From positions 434,001 through 498,000 of the forward strand of contig JACKBS010000010.1 of assembly GCA_020634435.1 (NCBI GenBank): 64,000 nt of DNA, given 5' to 3'. Positions 9,255-17,846 of this stretch are shown in pieces; the first letter of the stretch is position 1, and each line of letters begins with the position of its first letter. The notes under the pieces are model-generated. The model did not search any database, was not told the DNA's origin, and was given only the letters and a program-made list of their open reading frames with translations. The position numbers were made by a program, and so were the translations under genes. Origin of the DNA: Ardenticatenaceae bacterium. GTDB lineage: Bacteria; Chloroflexota; Anaerolineae; Promineifilales; Promineifilaceae.

Positions 9255-11336
9255 ATGATACGCATGATCAAAACTTCAACTATTGGCAATCCCTACCACC
9301 TAAATGGGTCTGACGGCAGCCACCTCTTTTTCGGCCGTCAGCAGGTGCTTGCCTGGGTGCTAGACCAAACTACCGCCGAATTGGGCAGCGACCAGCTTTT
9401 GGTTCTGCATGGTCCTGGCAAAATTGGCAAAACGGCCGTCCTCAAGCAAATCGAATCCGGGGCGCTCAATCCTCCACTCATTGGCATCTACATAGATTTT
9501 GCGGAAGCCGCGCTAGACAGCCTCAGCGCACTGTACTGGGACATCGCCACGGCGGGGCAGCACGCCCTGGCCCGGCTCAACATCGAACTAGAAACCCTCA
9601 ACCACCCAGACTTCATTGCCGATCCAGCCAAAGCGCTCCAGCAGCAGATGCTTTTACCGGGTGGGAAACTGCTGCAAGAAAGACGGCCGTTGGGCCAACC
9701 CATGCAGCGCCGTCTAATTTTCCTTTTTGACAATACCCAGTTACTGCTAGAACAAATTGACAATGGCACGCTGCCGGCCAATACCCTGCTCAACCTGCAC
9801 GGCCACCTCACCATACCCACCACTGCCAACGCGCTCTTTGCCTTTACGGATAGCCCAGAAGCCACGGTCACCGAGCTGCCAGCTCTGGCCAACAGCCTGT
9901 TTTATGAACTACCCCCGCTCACCGAAGCGGAAACCGTTGCCTTAATACGCCAACCCATACCCTTCACGCTCGTTCACGACGTCGCACAGTACATTTACCA
10001 GATAACCAACGGCTATCCCGACAAAACGCACCGGCTGTGCCACGCGCTGTACGAACACCAACACGAATATAACCTGGCGCAAATCACCGTGGCCGACGTG
10101 GCCACCGTGCACAAGTTCAGCGCTAATGGCAGCCGCCCCACAGCGCTACCCACCTACGATTTGCAGGGCACACGCTCAGTAAAACAGGCCTTCAGGTTGG
10201 CCCAACAGGTAGACATTTTGCGCAGCCGTTCGTTCTACTTGCTGCTGGTCGCTATTGTTTTTCTGGGAGCAGCCATTGTTTTGTTTACGGCCGCAGGCGA
10301 TTCACCCGTGAGCCAGCAAATTGCCGGGCTTTTGGGCGCAACAACACCAACGCCAACGGCCGTTCTGCCCACCCCACCTGCTCAATCGGAAGCGGCCGTT
10401 GCTGCCGAACCCACCGCGACTGAGACGCCACAACCCACCGAAACGCCAACCCCCACCCCAACTGAAACACCAACCAGCACCGCCACCGCCACACCAACCA
10501 ACACCGCCACCGCCACCCCAGATCAATATCCTGCCATGCTCACTCGCCAGCAAGATGGCATGACAATGGTGCTCATCCCTGCGGGCACGTTCATCATGGG
10601 GGCTGCCGAAAACGACTTTATTGCCGCGCCGGACGAAAAGCCGCGCCATGAAGTGCAACTTTCACAGTTTTACATGGACAAATACGAAGTCACGGTGGAG
10701 CAATATGCCGCCTTCCTCAACCGGTTGGGCGGTCACGAGCGGGCCTGTGAAGGAGTCGATTGTGCATGGCCGCAGGAGTTGGCGGGATATACCAGCTACC
10801 TCATCTTGCAAGACCTGGGCGATGGCACCGAGCAATATTACGCCACCACCGGCTTTGCCAACTACCCCATCAACCATGTTAGCTGGTATGGCGCCGAAGC
10901 GTACTGCGAATCTGTAGGTGCCCGCCTCCCAACCGAAGCCGAGTGGGAATATGCTGCCCGAGGCACCGATGATCGCATCTACCCGTGGGGCAATATTCAG
11001 CCAGAACCAGGTGGCGACCGCGCAATCTTCCAGAGTGAAAGCTATGAGGCGCTCAAACCCGTGGACGCGTTGCCCAATGGAGCCAGTGCCTTTGGCATCT
11101 TTGGCATGGCGGGCAGCATGTGGGAATGGACGGCCGATTGGTACAAAGAAACGTGGTATTCTGAGAGCAACATTACCAACCCTACCGGCCCAGAAACTGG
11201 CTTTGGCCGCGTGATTCGCGGTGGTGCCTGGCCTTTTAACAACCAGGCCGACCGGATTCGAGCGACCAATCGCAGTTCGTTATCGCCAGATTTTTTAAGT
11301 TCGGCCGTGGGTTTTCGGTGTGTGCGAACACCTTAG
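9255..11336 (+). CDS. ATPase-TM-formylglycine-generating-enzyme-like fusion protein
   Basis: 693 aa in three parts. Residues about 10-300 are a STAND/AAA_16-like NTPase: FFGRQQ before the P-loop, Walker A HGPGKIGKT at 52-60, and a hydrophobic Walker B-like RLIFLFDN. One membrane segment lies at about 328-349, followed by a Pro/Thr linker rich in TPT/ETP repeats (about 357-424). Residues about 430-693 are an FGE/SUMF1-type domain (GTFIMG, DKYEVTVEQYAAF, LPTEAEWEYAARG, RGGAWPF, GFRCVRTP). Such domains occur in formylglycine-generating enzymes and ergothioneine synthases, and in signalling fusions with kinases. The NTPase would be cytoplasmic and the FGE-like domain outside. A second ATG at 9264 is possible. 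Role unknown. Confidence 0.8.
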   Translation: MIRMIKTSTIGNPYHLNGSDGSHLFFGRQQVLAWVLDQTTAELGSDQLLVLHGPGKIGKTAVLKQIESGALNPPLIGIYIDFAEAALDSLSALYWDIATAGQHALARLNIELETLNHPDFIADPAKALQQQMLLPGGKLLQERRPLGQPMQRRLIFLFDNTQLLLEQIDNGTLPANTLLNLHGHLTIPTTANALFAFTDSPEATVTELPALANSLFYELPPLTEAETVALIRQPIPFTLVHDVAQYIYQITNGYPDKTHRLCHALYEHQHEYNLAQITVADVATVHKFSANGSRPTALPTYDLQGTRSVKQAFRLAQQVDILRSRSFYLLLVAIVFLGAAIVLFTAAGDSPVSQQIAGLLGATTPTPTAVLPTPPAQSEAAVAAEPTATETPQPTETPTPTPTETPTSTATATPTNTATATPDQYPAMLTRQQDGMTMVLIPAGTFIMGAAENDFIAAPDEKPRHEVQLSQFYMDKYEVTVEQYAAFLNRLGGHERACEGVDCAWPQELAGYTSYLILQDLGDGTEQYYATTGFANYPINHVSWYGAEAYCESVGARLPTEAEWEYAARGTDDRIYPWGNIQPEPGGDRAIFQSESYEALKPVDALPNGASAFGIFGMAGSMWEWTADWYKETWYSESNITNPTGPETGFGRVIRGGAWPFNNQADRIRATNRSSLSPDFLSSAVGFRCVRTP

Positions 11337-11457
11337 TACCCCGTGTTTGCGCTTGCGACTTTCGCGAAGATGCGTATGATTGCCCTATGGTTGCACCATT
11401 GAGGCAACCATTATTTTCTAAAATTAACTGTCTGCTCAATTAAAAGTGAGGCATTGC

Positions 11458-11712
11458 ATGACAACTACCACTGATTTACCCATTAGTCCCCAACTTCTTG
11501 AAATTCTACGCTGCCCCTTGGCTGTCCAATCCAAGGAGTACGGAGATGATCCGGGCAAGTTGGAACTTGTCCATAATTGTTGGCTGGTTTGTGCCGATAC
11601 AAATATGAAATACCCCATCCGTGACGGCATTCCGGTCATGTTAATTGATGAAGGGATGAAATGGCGTGATACGGCCGTTGCCGATCTGCCCGTCCCGCCA
11701 CCCGCAGCATGA
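11458..11712 (+). CDS. Trm112/UPF0434-like small protein
   Basis: 84 aa. It contains ISPQLLEILRCPL near the start and IRDGIPVMLIDEG near the end, the hallmarks of the Trm112/YcaR fold. In this copy only one Cys of the first zinc knuckle (RCP) is kept, and a WLVCAD motif replaces the second. Family members are usually partners or activators of methyltransferases; no such partner is seen here. The start is fixed by GTGAGG 6 nt before the ATG. Two nucleotides separate it from the next gene, so the pair is probably translated together. Confidence 0.7.
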   Translation: MTTTTDLPISPQLLEILRCPLAVQSKEYGDDPGKLELVHNCWLVCADTNMKYPIRDGIPVMLIDEGMKWRDTAVADLPVPPPAA

Positions 11713-11713
11713 A

Positions 11714-12088
11714 ATGAAAACAATCTTGCAAATCGAAGACAACCACGCCAACCGACTGTTGGTTGAGCGTGTTTTAGAACCACATCCCTACCGGCTGCTC
11801 CACGCTGCCGACGGGGAAACTGGCGTCTCCCTGGCGCTAGAAGAAAAGCCAGACCTCATTCTGGTAGACATGGGTCTGCCAGATGTTGATGGGCAAACCG
11901 TCGTTACCTTGCTTAAGCAAATACCCGACATGGAAAATATCCCCATCGTGGCCATAACAGCCTGGCCTTCAGACAAAGCGCTAGAAATGGCCCAACAATA
12001 TGGTTGTGATGGTTGCATCACCAAGCCGATTAATGTGAAGAGCTTTCCCGAACAAATCGCTGCATTTTTTATTGACAATGACGCCTGA
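11714..12088 (+). CDS. Single-domain response regulator (DivK/Spo0F type)
   Basis: 124 aa, a stand-alone receiver: acidic pair in LQIEDNHANR, phosphoacceptor Asp in ILVDMGLPDVDG, Thr in VAITAW, and Lys in CITKPINV. The lack of an output domain makes it a phosphate carrier or a protein-protein switch. It is a plausible partner for the upstream hybrid kinases or the free Hpt protein, but nothing in the sequence proves the pairing. The following acetyltransferase starts inside its 3-prime end. Confidence 0.88.
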   Translation: MKTILQIEDNHANRLLVERVLEPHPYRLLHAADGETGVSLALEEKPDLILVDMGLPDVDGQTVVTLLKQIPDMENIPIVAITAWPSDKALEMAQQYGCDGCITKPINVKSFPEQIAAFFIDNDA

Positions 12089-12959
12089 ACCGACAGCCAA
12101 AGAAGCAGCCACAGCATTGCAAATGGCTATTTCTCCCGCGAGCAATTTCACCTTTGAGCAATTGACTGACGCGTATAACGAAACGCGTGTCGATTATCTG
12201 GTACCCATGCCCATGAACGTGGCCCGGCTCATGGAATATTGCCGGGTGTATGATGTGGCGCTGGAAAGCTCGGTGGTGGCCATTGAAGAAGATGTGATGC
12301 AGGGGTTAGGCATGTTGGGCGTGCGGCAAGACCGCGCCTGGATTACTCGGCTAGGCGTTCTGCCCGTGGGCCGACGAAAAGGCACGGGCAGCGCACTCAT
12401 GACCGGTTTGATGGACGCCGCCGAAAAGCAAGCCGCCAAGATGGTCTGGCTAGAAGTCATCAAAGGCAATCTGCCAGCGCATAACTTGTTCCGCAAATTT
12501 GGCTTTCGCGAAACGCGGGAGCTGATTGTGGCCCGCCGCGCCCCTAAGTCTGAGCTCAACGAGGCGGTTTTTGACAAGGTAAAGCAGATCACCGCCCTAA
12601 ACCACGAGGACGCCATCATTTTGCTGTCACACCGTCAGGAGCATCCCAACTGGCTCAACGAGACGGAATCGCTGCAAAACGTGCGCAACTTGTCGGCATT
12701 GTTGGTAGAGCTGAAAAATGGCGGTCGCGGCTGGGTCACTTACCATGCCGGGCTGCTCCAGCTTACGCGGCTGGTGGTGGAAATCACCGTCGGGGATCCG
12801 ATCGAAGTGACGGAAGCCATCCTGACCGTGCTGCACCAGCGCCACAAGCGACAAGACTCTATCGCCGAAAATCTATGCGAAGATGAGAAGTGGCTCGGCT
12901 TCCAGAAAGCGGGCTACTTTGACTCCTTCCGACGCATTGAGATGAAACGGCCGTTATAA
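12078..12959 (+). CDS. GNAT-family N-acetyltransferase
   Basis: 293 aa. A central GNAT core: ITRLGVLPVGRRKGTGSALM gives the acetyl-CoA pyrophosphate loop (R/Q-x-x-G-x-G/A type) at about residues 92-110, followed by NLPAHNLFRKFGF, the typical last helix-strand. The second half (about 165-290) has no family I recognise. The start is the ATG at 12078, overlapping the receiver gene by 11 nt; a TTG at 12072 is less likely. Substrate unknown. The overlap suggests one operon from the Trm112-like gene onward. Confidence 0.82.
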   Translation: MTPEPTAKEAATALQMAISPASNFTFEQLTDAYNETRVDYLVPMPMNVARLMEYCRVYDVALESSVVAIEEDVMQGLGMLGVRQDRAWITRLGVLPVGRRKGTGSALMTGLMDAAEKQAAKMVWLEVIKGNLPAHNLFRKFGFRETRELIVARRAPKSELNEAVFDKVKQITALNHEDAIILLSHRQEHPNWLNETESLQNVRNLSALLVELKNGGRGWVTYHAGLLQLTRLVVEITVGDPIEVTEAILTVLHQRHKRQDSIAENLCEDEKWLGFQKAGYFDSFRRIEMKRPL

Positions 12960-12995
12960 CCACCTCACCCAGCTAAACCTACCAGAGAGAAAAAC

Positions 12996-13955
12996 ATGAT
13001 ACACATTCCCCAGCCAACGGCCGTTTTAGAGGCCGCTGCCCGTCTGCAAGGTATTGCCAACCACACCCCTATCCACACGTCTCGAACCCTCAATGCCCAA
13101 ACGGGCCAGCAAATTTATTTGAAGTGTGAAAACTTCCAGCGAGTTGGCGCATTTAAGTTTCGTGGGGCGTACAATGCCGTTAGCCAGTTGAGCGCGGCAC
13201 AAAAGGCCGCAGGCGTTGTCACCCATTCCAGCGGCAACCACGCCCAAGGTTTAGCCCTGGCGGCGCAGCTGTTGGGTGTGCAGGCCACCATCGTGATGCC
13301 CGAAGATTCACCAACGATTAAAAAGGCCGCCACGGCAGGGTACGGCGCGACAATTGTCACCTGCCCAGCCATCGAGCGAGAGGCTGTTTGCGCGGACCTT
13401 ATTAACCAGCACGGCTACACCCTGATTCACCCCTACGACAACCCGAATATTATTGCCGGAGCAGGCACCGCCGCTCTGGAACTGCTGCAAGACGCTGAGC
13501 CGCTGGACCTTCTGCTAGCCCCCATTGGCGGGGGTGGTCTGCTGAGCGGCACGGCTTTGGCCGCAGCCGCCATCCAGCCCAACTGCTGCGTCATGGGCGT
13601 GGAGCCAGCAATCGCCAACGACGCCCAGCAATCCTGGCAGACCGGGGAGATTGTGCGCTTAACGGCCGTTCCACCCACCCTGGCCGATGGCCTCCGTACG
13701 CGCTACGTGGGCGAACACAACCTGCCCATTTTGCGGCAGTATGTGGCTGATATTTTAACAGTGACGGAAGAAGAAATTGTGGCGACGCTCAAATTTTTGT
13801 GGACCCGGCTCAAGCTGATTGTGGAACCCAGTTCGGCAGTGGCGTTGGCGCCGCTGCTTATGGGAAAAATCGGTGGGCAAGGTCAGCGGGTGGGCGTTAT
13901 TTTGAGCGGGGGCAATGTGGATGTGGCTAAAATTGGAGCGTTGTTTGCGGAATAG
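12996..13955 (+). CDS. PLP-dependent threonine/serine dehydratase
   Basis: 319-aa fold-type II PLP enzyme of the TdcB/serine-racemase group, without the C-terminal regulatory ACT domain of biosynthetic IlvA. PLP lysine in AFKFRGA (about K54), SSGNHAQG substrate loop, and a GGGGLLSG phosphate-binding glycine loop. Likely reaction: L-threonine to 2-oxobutanoate plus ammonia, or L-serine to pyruvate; serine racemase activity cannot be excluded. It starts 36 nt after the acetyltransferase gene and ends at a strong terminator, so it may be the last gene of that operon. Confidence 0.9.
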   Translation: MIHIPQPTAVLEAAARLQGIANHTPIHTSRTLNAQTGQQIYLKCENFQRVGAFKFRGAYNAVSQLSAAQKAAGVVTHSSGNHAQGLALAAQLLGVQATIVMPEDSPTIKKAATAGYGATIVTCPAIEREAVCADLINQHGYTLIHPYDNPNIIAGAGTAALELLQDAEPLDLLLAPIGGGGLLSGTALAAAAIQPNCCVMGVEPAIANDAQQSWQTGEIVRLTAVPPTLADGLRTRYVGEHNLPILRQYVADILTVTEEEIVATLKFLWTRLKLIVEPSSAVALAPLLMGKIGGQGQRVGVILSGGNVDVAKIGALFAE

Positions 13956-13982
13956 CTCACAGCTGTTTGGAGAGAAATGTTA

Positions 13983-14032
13983 AAAGGCATACGGCCGTTT
14001 ACCCGAACGGCCGTACGCCTTTCTTTTGTCAG
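13983..14032 (+). terminator. Rho-independent terminator built from two ACGGCCGT motifs
   Basis: AAAGGC-A-TACGGCCGTT pairs with AACGGCCGTA-CGCCTTT across a 6-nt loop, followed by CTTTTGTC. Each arm contains one copy of the over-represented ACGGCCGT palindrome. It separates the dehydratase from the convergent dps gene and could act on both. Confidence 0.8.
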
Positions 14033-14051
14033 TTACTATTGAAATGAAGGT

Positions 14052-14567
14052 CTAGCTGCCGTCAGCCATGCTGCGCAGCATCCAGGCCATTTTCTCATGT
14101 GAGCGCATGGTCCCGATTAGCAAATCGCCGGTACCTTCATCGCCCAATTTCTCGGTGCTGGCATCAATGTCGTCACGCAAGTTGGTGATAATTTGCTCGT
14201 GATCATCCAGCAAATTGGCCAGCATATCGGGCGCACTTGGAACAGTGCCAGGAGTTTCAGAAAGGCGGGTATGGTCCAGGAACTCGGCCATTGTGCCGAT
14301 GGCGGTACCGCCCAACATCCGGCAGCGTTCAGCCACTTCGTCAGCGATTAGCTGAAGGGCATTGTACTGTTCCTCGAACAAGACATGCAGTTCCGTGAAG
14401 TGAATCCCAGTAACATTCCAGTGGTAGTTACGCGTTTTGGTGTAGAGCAAATGCTCGTCGGCCAAGAGTTTGTTAAGCAGCTGAATCAGTTTTTGGCGGT
14501 TTTCAGCGGACAGGCCAACGTGGACTTGTTCCATTTTTTTGCTTTTTGTTTTGGTTTTGGTTGCCAT
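14052..14567 (-). CDS. dps: Dps-family ferritin-like DNA-protection protein
   Basis: 171 aa. Dps proteins form 12-mers that oxidise and store Fe(II) and shield DNA in stress. The signature YHWNVTGIHFTELHVLFEEQY supplies the ferroxidase His and the Asp/Glu set, followed by DEVAERCRMLGG. A Lys/Thr-rich N-terminal tail (KTKTKSKK), as in Dps forms that bind DNA through a flexible basic tail. AAAGGAG Shine-Dalgarno before the ATG. Next upstream on the same strand is a CsbD-like gene, so this is a small general-stress cluster. Confidence 0.93.
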   Translation of the reverse strand: MATKTKTKSKKMEQVHVGLSAENRQKLIQLLNKLLADEHLLYTKTRNYHWNVTGIHFTELHVLFEEQYNALQLIADEVAERCRMLGGTAIGTMAEFLDHTRLSETPGTVPSAPDMLANLLDDHEQIITNLRDDIDASTEKLGDEGTGDLLIGTMRSHEKMAWMLRSMADGS

Positions 14568-14613
14568 GAGTTACTCCTTTTAAGTTTTTTAGTCTATTGA
14601 GTGATTGTATTTA

Positions 14614-14967
14614 TTAGCTTGCCTGGGCAGCTTCAGAATCGGTGCGGAAGAAAAAGTAGGCGGCCACCAGGGCAACGGCCGTTCCAATGGCCATCAGCGC
14701 TTTGGAGCCAGGAAAAGTAATGCCACGCTCTTGCAGTTTACCTTTCAGCTGGGTCCGGCGACCAGTGCGGCGCAGTTGATTATTGTTGGTCAACTCGCCA
14801 ATTTTCTCTTGGGCCAAACCTTTAGCCTGCGTCACTTTGCCATCAACAACCTGACGCTTTTTTCCTACCTGCTGTTTGATTTGTTGTTCCAGTGTTTTTA
14901 CATTTGACTTCACGTTGGACTTTACGTTAGCTGCCACGTCGGATGCTACTTCTGCTGTTGTTGTCAT
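14614..14967 (-). CDS. CsbD-like stress protein with C-terminal membrane anchor
   Basis: 117 aa. A CsbD-like core (QAKGLAQEKIGELTNNNQLRRTGRRTQLKGKL) follows a Lys/Val-rich coiled N-terminus (KSNVKSNVKTLEQQIKQQ). Residues about 89-108 are hydrophobic and form a likely C-terminal membrane anchor with FFFRTDSE after it. CsbD proteins are general-stress proteins of unknown biochemistry. The ATG at 14967 has AAGGAG 8 nt upstream; a TTG two codons earlier is less likely. Probably co-expressed with dps. Confidence 0.75.
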   Translation of the reverse strand: MTTTAEVASDVAANVKSNVKSNVKTLEQQIKQQVGKKRQVVDGKVTQAKGLAQEKIGELTNNNQLRRTGRRTQLKGKLQERGITFPGSKALMAIGTAVALVAAYFFFRTDSEAAQAS

Positions 14968-15031
14968 TTTCAATCTCCTTTGTTTATCTATACTTTTGAC
15001 TATTTATTACTTTTGGACCGTCGTTAATTTG

Positions 15032-15502
15032 TTAATTGCGGACCATTTCTTCAAGGACGACCTGCGTTAGATGCCATTGCTGGGGATGCCATTTTGGTTT
15101 TTGGCTTTGCCCTTCTGACTTCGTTTCGCTCATGTGTCCGGTTTTGGATAATGCCTGTTCTTCTGGTTCCGTCGCGGATTTGGTTTCTTTGGCGGAAACA
15201 TCAATAAAAATATCGAAGCGGCCCCATTCGGCGGCGATCTTATGAACCAAATCTTCCATGGAAGCGTCTTGATTTTTTGCCTGCTCAACAAGGTATAGCT
15301 TGCGGCTAAACGCTTTTGCTTGCTGCTCAAGCCAGTTGGCTACTTCCCCAGGAATTTGCCAGCAAAGGACGGCAATATCAGCCCCTTTTTGCGCTAGCTG
15401 GACAACGAGGCTTTTAATAACGGCCGTATCATTGCCAATTAGCAAAATAGCTTTGCCAAAAAGAGGTGTTTTATTTGGGTCACGAATCTTTGATGTGTCC
15501 AT
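15032..15502 (-). CDS. Truncated Rossmann/SDR-like protein
   Basis: 156 aa from the ATG at 15502. Residues about 14-110 resemble the first half of a short-chain dehydrogenase: a nucleotide-binding strand-turn (ILLIGNDTAVIKSLVVQLAQKGADIAVL), then DLVHKIAAEWGRFDIFIDVSA, corresponding to the NNAG region. The usual TGxxxGIG glycine motif is altered, the catalytic Ser and YxxxK are missing, and the tail is a Lys/Glu/Gln-rich stretch. It is more likely a degenerate or repurposed fold than an active oxidoreductase. Related SDR-like stress proteins often sit beside CsbD-type genes. Confidence 0.5.
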   Translation of the reverse strand: MDTSKIRDPNKTPLFGKAILLIGNDTAVIKSLVVQLAQKGADIAVLCWQIPGEVANWLEQQAKAFSRKLYLVEQAKNQDASMEDLVHKIAAEWGRFDIFIDVSAKETKSATEPEEQALSKTGHMSETKSEGQSQKPKWHPQQWHLTQVVLEEMVRN

Positions 15503-16068
15503 GATTTTATAGTTTTGTATCAATTTATTAGTCGAATAGTTAATCACGATTCTCCTCAACTTGTTCTTATGGCTACCACCCTGGCAGCCCTTACAGTGAA
15601 AACAGTTGCATCTCAATTTCTGGCTTCATCATACCCCTGCCCGGCCTCTGTGTAGATGTATCACGATAGAAACAGAGGGTATAGAGCCAGATATATTCTC
15701 GAAATTAGGCGCAGAACTGCACAATGGGGGAAATAGGAAGATACAAAAAAGGCATAGTTTTTGGCTTGAAAATCGGTGGGAAAGACATGTATCTGCTGGC
15801 AGTAAGAAGACAAAATCTCGTTTGTTTTGCGACATTTCTCTCTGGTAGAACGGCCGTTTCAGCACATTCACATTCCCAACGCCCCCCCTTGTTTGAAACA
15901 TGAAGACGCATATGACCCGCATGTCTGGCAATAGTCATGTACCAGGATTACGTTAAAATGCGGGTTGTTCTTACCAGGATGCCTGTCCTGGCTGTAAACC
16001 CTTTTCAAAGAATCAGGAGAGTAATGCCTGGCCGGAAATAGATTCCGCAACGGCCGTTGGCAATTGTA
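15503..16068. other. Gene-free spacer of about 570 bp
   Basis: No convincing coding frame on either strand. It holds the divergent upstream regions of the SDR-like gene and the degenerate kinase gene, a short inverted repeat (CCTCTGT near 15645 with ACAGAGG near 15673), and two ACGGCCGT copies near 15850 and 16050. Nothing else is recognised. Confidence 0.6.
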
Positions 16069-16791
16069 ATGGCAAATTTTTTGAATGTACCTTGGGCAGA
16101 AATGCCTGAGGCTGTGGAAAAATTAATGACTCTGTATCAGTTTGAAGTGAACAACCATGAAGATGAGCGCCAGAAAGTGGCCGCTTATCTAAATGATGCG
16201 GTCACACAAACGTTATCCGCTTTATATATCCAATTATCCTTATGGCGCACGGCTCCCGAAGCCCAGATTCGCCGCGAAATAACCAATGCTATGCCGCTGC
16301 TGGTTGACCTCATGAGTGGCCTTAACAACCTGGCCCGTGAGTTACGGCCGTTAGAGCTGGATTTATTGGGTCTACACGAAACCCTCGTCTTGATGGCCGA
16401 ACTGTTTACCATCCCTGGCCAGCTAACGGTCACGTATGACGGAGCCCCAACGCCAGAACTACCCAAAGAGGTGTCCACGGCATTTTTCCGTCTGGTACAA
16501 GAGGTCATCATTTGTTTGCAAAAGCAGGGCGCAGCTGAAGTATTGCTGCATTTACGAACCGAGGGCGATGGCGTACGGTTAATCATTCGCGATAACGGGA
16601 AAATCACACCAGATTTTGTTCAGGAGCAAAGCCTGTTTGGGTTAAAAGTGCGCTTTAAGCAGCTAAACGGCCGTCTGACCGTAGACACCCAATCAAACGA
16701 GGGCACAACAATTACGGCCGTATGGCCCCGGTCCGAAGCCGCGTCACAAAATCCGCCGGGGCGTGATCCAGTCCAGGACGAGCCCAGCTAA
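16069..16791 (+). CDS. Degenerate NarL-type histidine kinase without the catalytic His
   Basis: 240 aa from the ATG at 16069. It has the HisKA_3/HATPase order of NarX-type kinases: a dimerisation helix DERQKVAAYLNDAVTQTL (about 31-48), LNNLARELRPLELD, and an ATPase-like half ending LNGRLTVDTQSNEGTTITAVWP. The phosphoacceptor position of the usual ELHD motif reads YLND, so N42 replaces the His. The ATP-binding box IRDNGKI lacks the following Gly-x-Gly, and the second G box is FGLKVR. It is probably a pseudokinase acting by dimerisation or sequestration. No sensor domain. Its last 48 bp overlap the end of the opposite-strand potassium channel gene. Confidence 0.7.
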   Translation: MANFLNVPWAEMPEAVEKLMTLYQFEVNNHEDERQKVAAYLNDAVTQTLSALYIQLSLWRTAPEAQIRREITNAMPLLVDLMSGLNNLARELRPLELDLLGLHETLVLMAELFTIPGQLTVTYDGAPTPELPKEVSTAFFRLVQEVIICLQKQGAAEVLLHLRTEGDGVRLIIRDNGKITPDFVQEQSLFGLKVRFKQLNGRLTVDTQSNEGTTITAVWPRSEAASQNPPGRDPVQDEPS

Positions 16792-17625
16792 AATACCGAC
16801 GGTGATAACGCCCATCGTGCCCAACGACCCCGCAATAATGCGGCCGGTTGTGGTCGTGGGCGTAATATCGCCATAGCCAATGGAACTGGCGGTAATAATT
16901 GACCAGTACACCCCTTCGGAAAAGGTAATCAACTGATAGCCATCATCCCCCAATTCTACATCGGCCAACTGTTCAACCTGTCGCTGCAAACGGCCGTTTT
17001 CGGCATTGATAAAAAGGAGCGGGAAAACCAACAGCACCAACACAACCTGGATGGCCAGGTAGATATGCAAAAGGTGGCGGCTGCGGCGCACCCGCCGAAT
17101 TTCATACGCGTTGGCCCGATAATGCAGCCGCCCCAGCTCGGCATCCTGGCGCAGCAAATAAGAGGGTGCCAGGCGCAGCAGCCGAAACATCTTTTCCATT
17201 TCCCCCTCTTTTTCGTACTGGTGCAAAGCCACATGCAGCAGCGTACTGGCATGTTGATTCATCGACTGCGCCATTTCTTGATTGCTAAAGCGGGTATGGT
17301 AAAGCGATTCGCTAAATAACATCATGGAGGTAGGCGATTCCCATTCCAGCTTGGCCAGGTCTTCTGGCTCAATGGATTGGGCTAAAAATTCAGAAATAGC
17401 CTGTTCACGCAGCAATGCAGGCTCTGCTTTGATGGCCAGCAGAAACGATTGCCGCATAGATTCGGCCGTTTCTTCATCGATCTCCGCCTCAGCGTCAAAG
17501 CGCTCAACTATTTTGTGAACCGTTTCGTGAGGTGTGGCATTAGTCAGGTCAAAATCAGCGTAGTCGGTAGCGTTTTCCGAACTGTTTGATAGGTTTGTTA
17601 TATGGGTGGTACTATTTATATTCAT
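16744..17625 (-). CDS. Two-TM potassium channel with long cytoplasmic N-terminus
   Basis: 293 aa. Residues 1-180 are soluble, acidic and helical, with no family I recognise. Transmembrane helix 1 is at about 185-206, the pore region at about 232-255 with the selectivity filter SSIGYGD (TxGYGD type), and helix 2 at about 262-285. This is the Ion_trans_2 architecture of small K+ channels; no RCK/TrkA-N domain is present. The N-terminal domain probably senses or tethers. Its 3-prime end overlaps the degenerate kinase gene tail to tail by 48 bp. GAGAGAAAG stands before the start. Confidence 0.85.
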   Translation of the reverse strand: MNINSTTHITNLSNSSENATDYADFDLTNATPHETVHKIVERFDAEAEIDEETAESMRQSFLLAIKAEPALLREQAISEFLAQSIEPEDLAKLEWESPTSMMLFSESLYHTRFSNQEMAQSMNQHASTLLHVALHQYEKEGEMEKMFRLLRLAPSYLLRQDAELGRLHYRANAYEIRRVRRSRHLLHIYLAIQVVLVLLVFPLLFINAENGRLQRQVEQLADVELGDDGYQLITFSEGVYWSIITASSIGYGDITPTTTTGRIIAGSLGTMGVITVGILAGLVLDWITPRRIL

Positions 17626-17781
17626 ACACTTTCTCTCAAAATGCGTTCAATTGGTCGCTATAAAATATGGAGAGGATCGACTGATTTTTCTATGTATCAA
17701 GATATAGAGGAAGTCACAAATCGGTACCTTTTCGCCCGTACTGATAAACGGTAAAATCAGGCAGCAAAACGACAAACGGCA

Positions 17782-17806
17782 CCGTAAACGGCCGTTTACT
17801 TTGACA
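17782..17806. promoter_or_regulatory. 16-bp palindrome and possible -35 upstream of a sensor kinase
   Basis: GTAAACGGCCGTTTAC is a perfect palindrome with ACGGCCGT at its centre, followed within a few bases by TTGACA (17801-17806). The matching -10 is weak. It lies in the divergent spacer between the K+ channel and the kinase gene. It may be an operator or just an extended copy of the genome-wide motif. Confidence 0.35.
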
Positions 17807-17846
17807 GAACAACTGGCTGAGCTTCAAAACAAACAAAAGGAACTAA

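Noticed and set aside
10285..10660. Gly- and Trp-rich minus-strand reading frames opposite the ATPase-FGE gene
   Set aside because: They are shadows of the Pro/Thr-rich linker and have no start site or homology.
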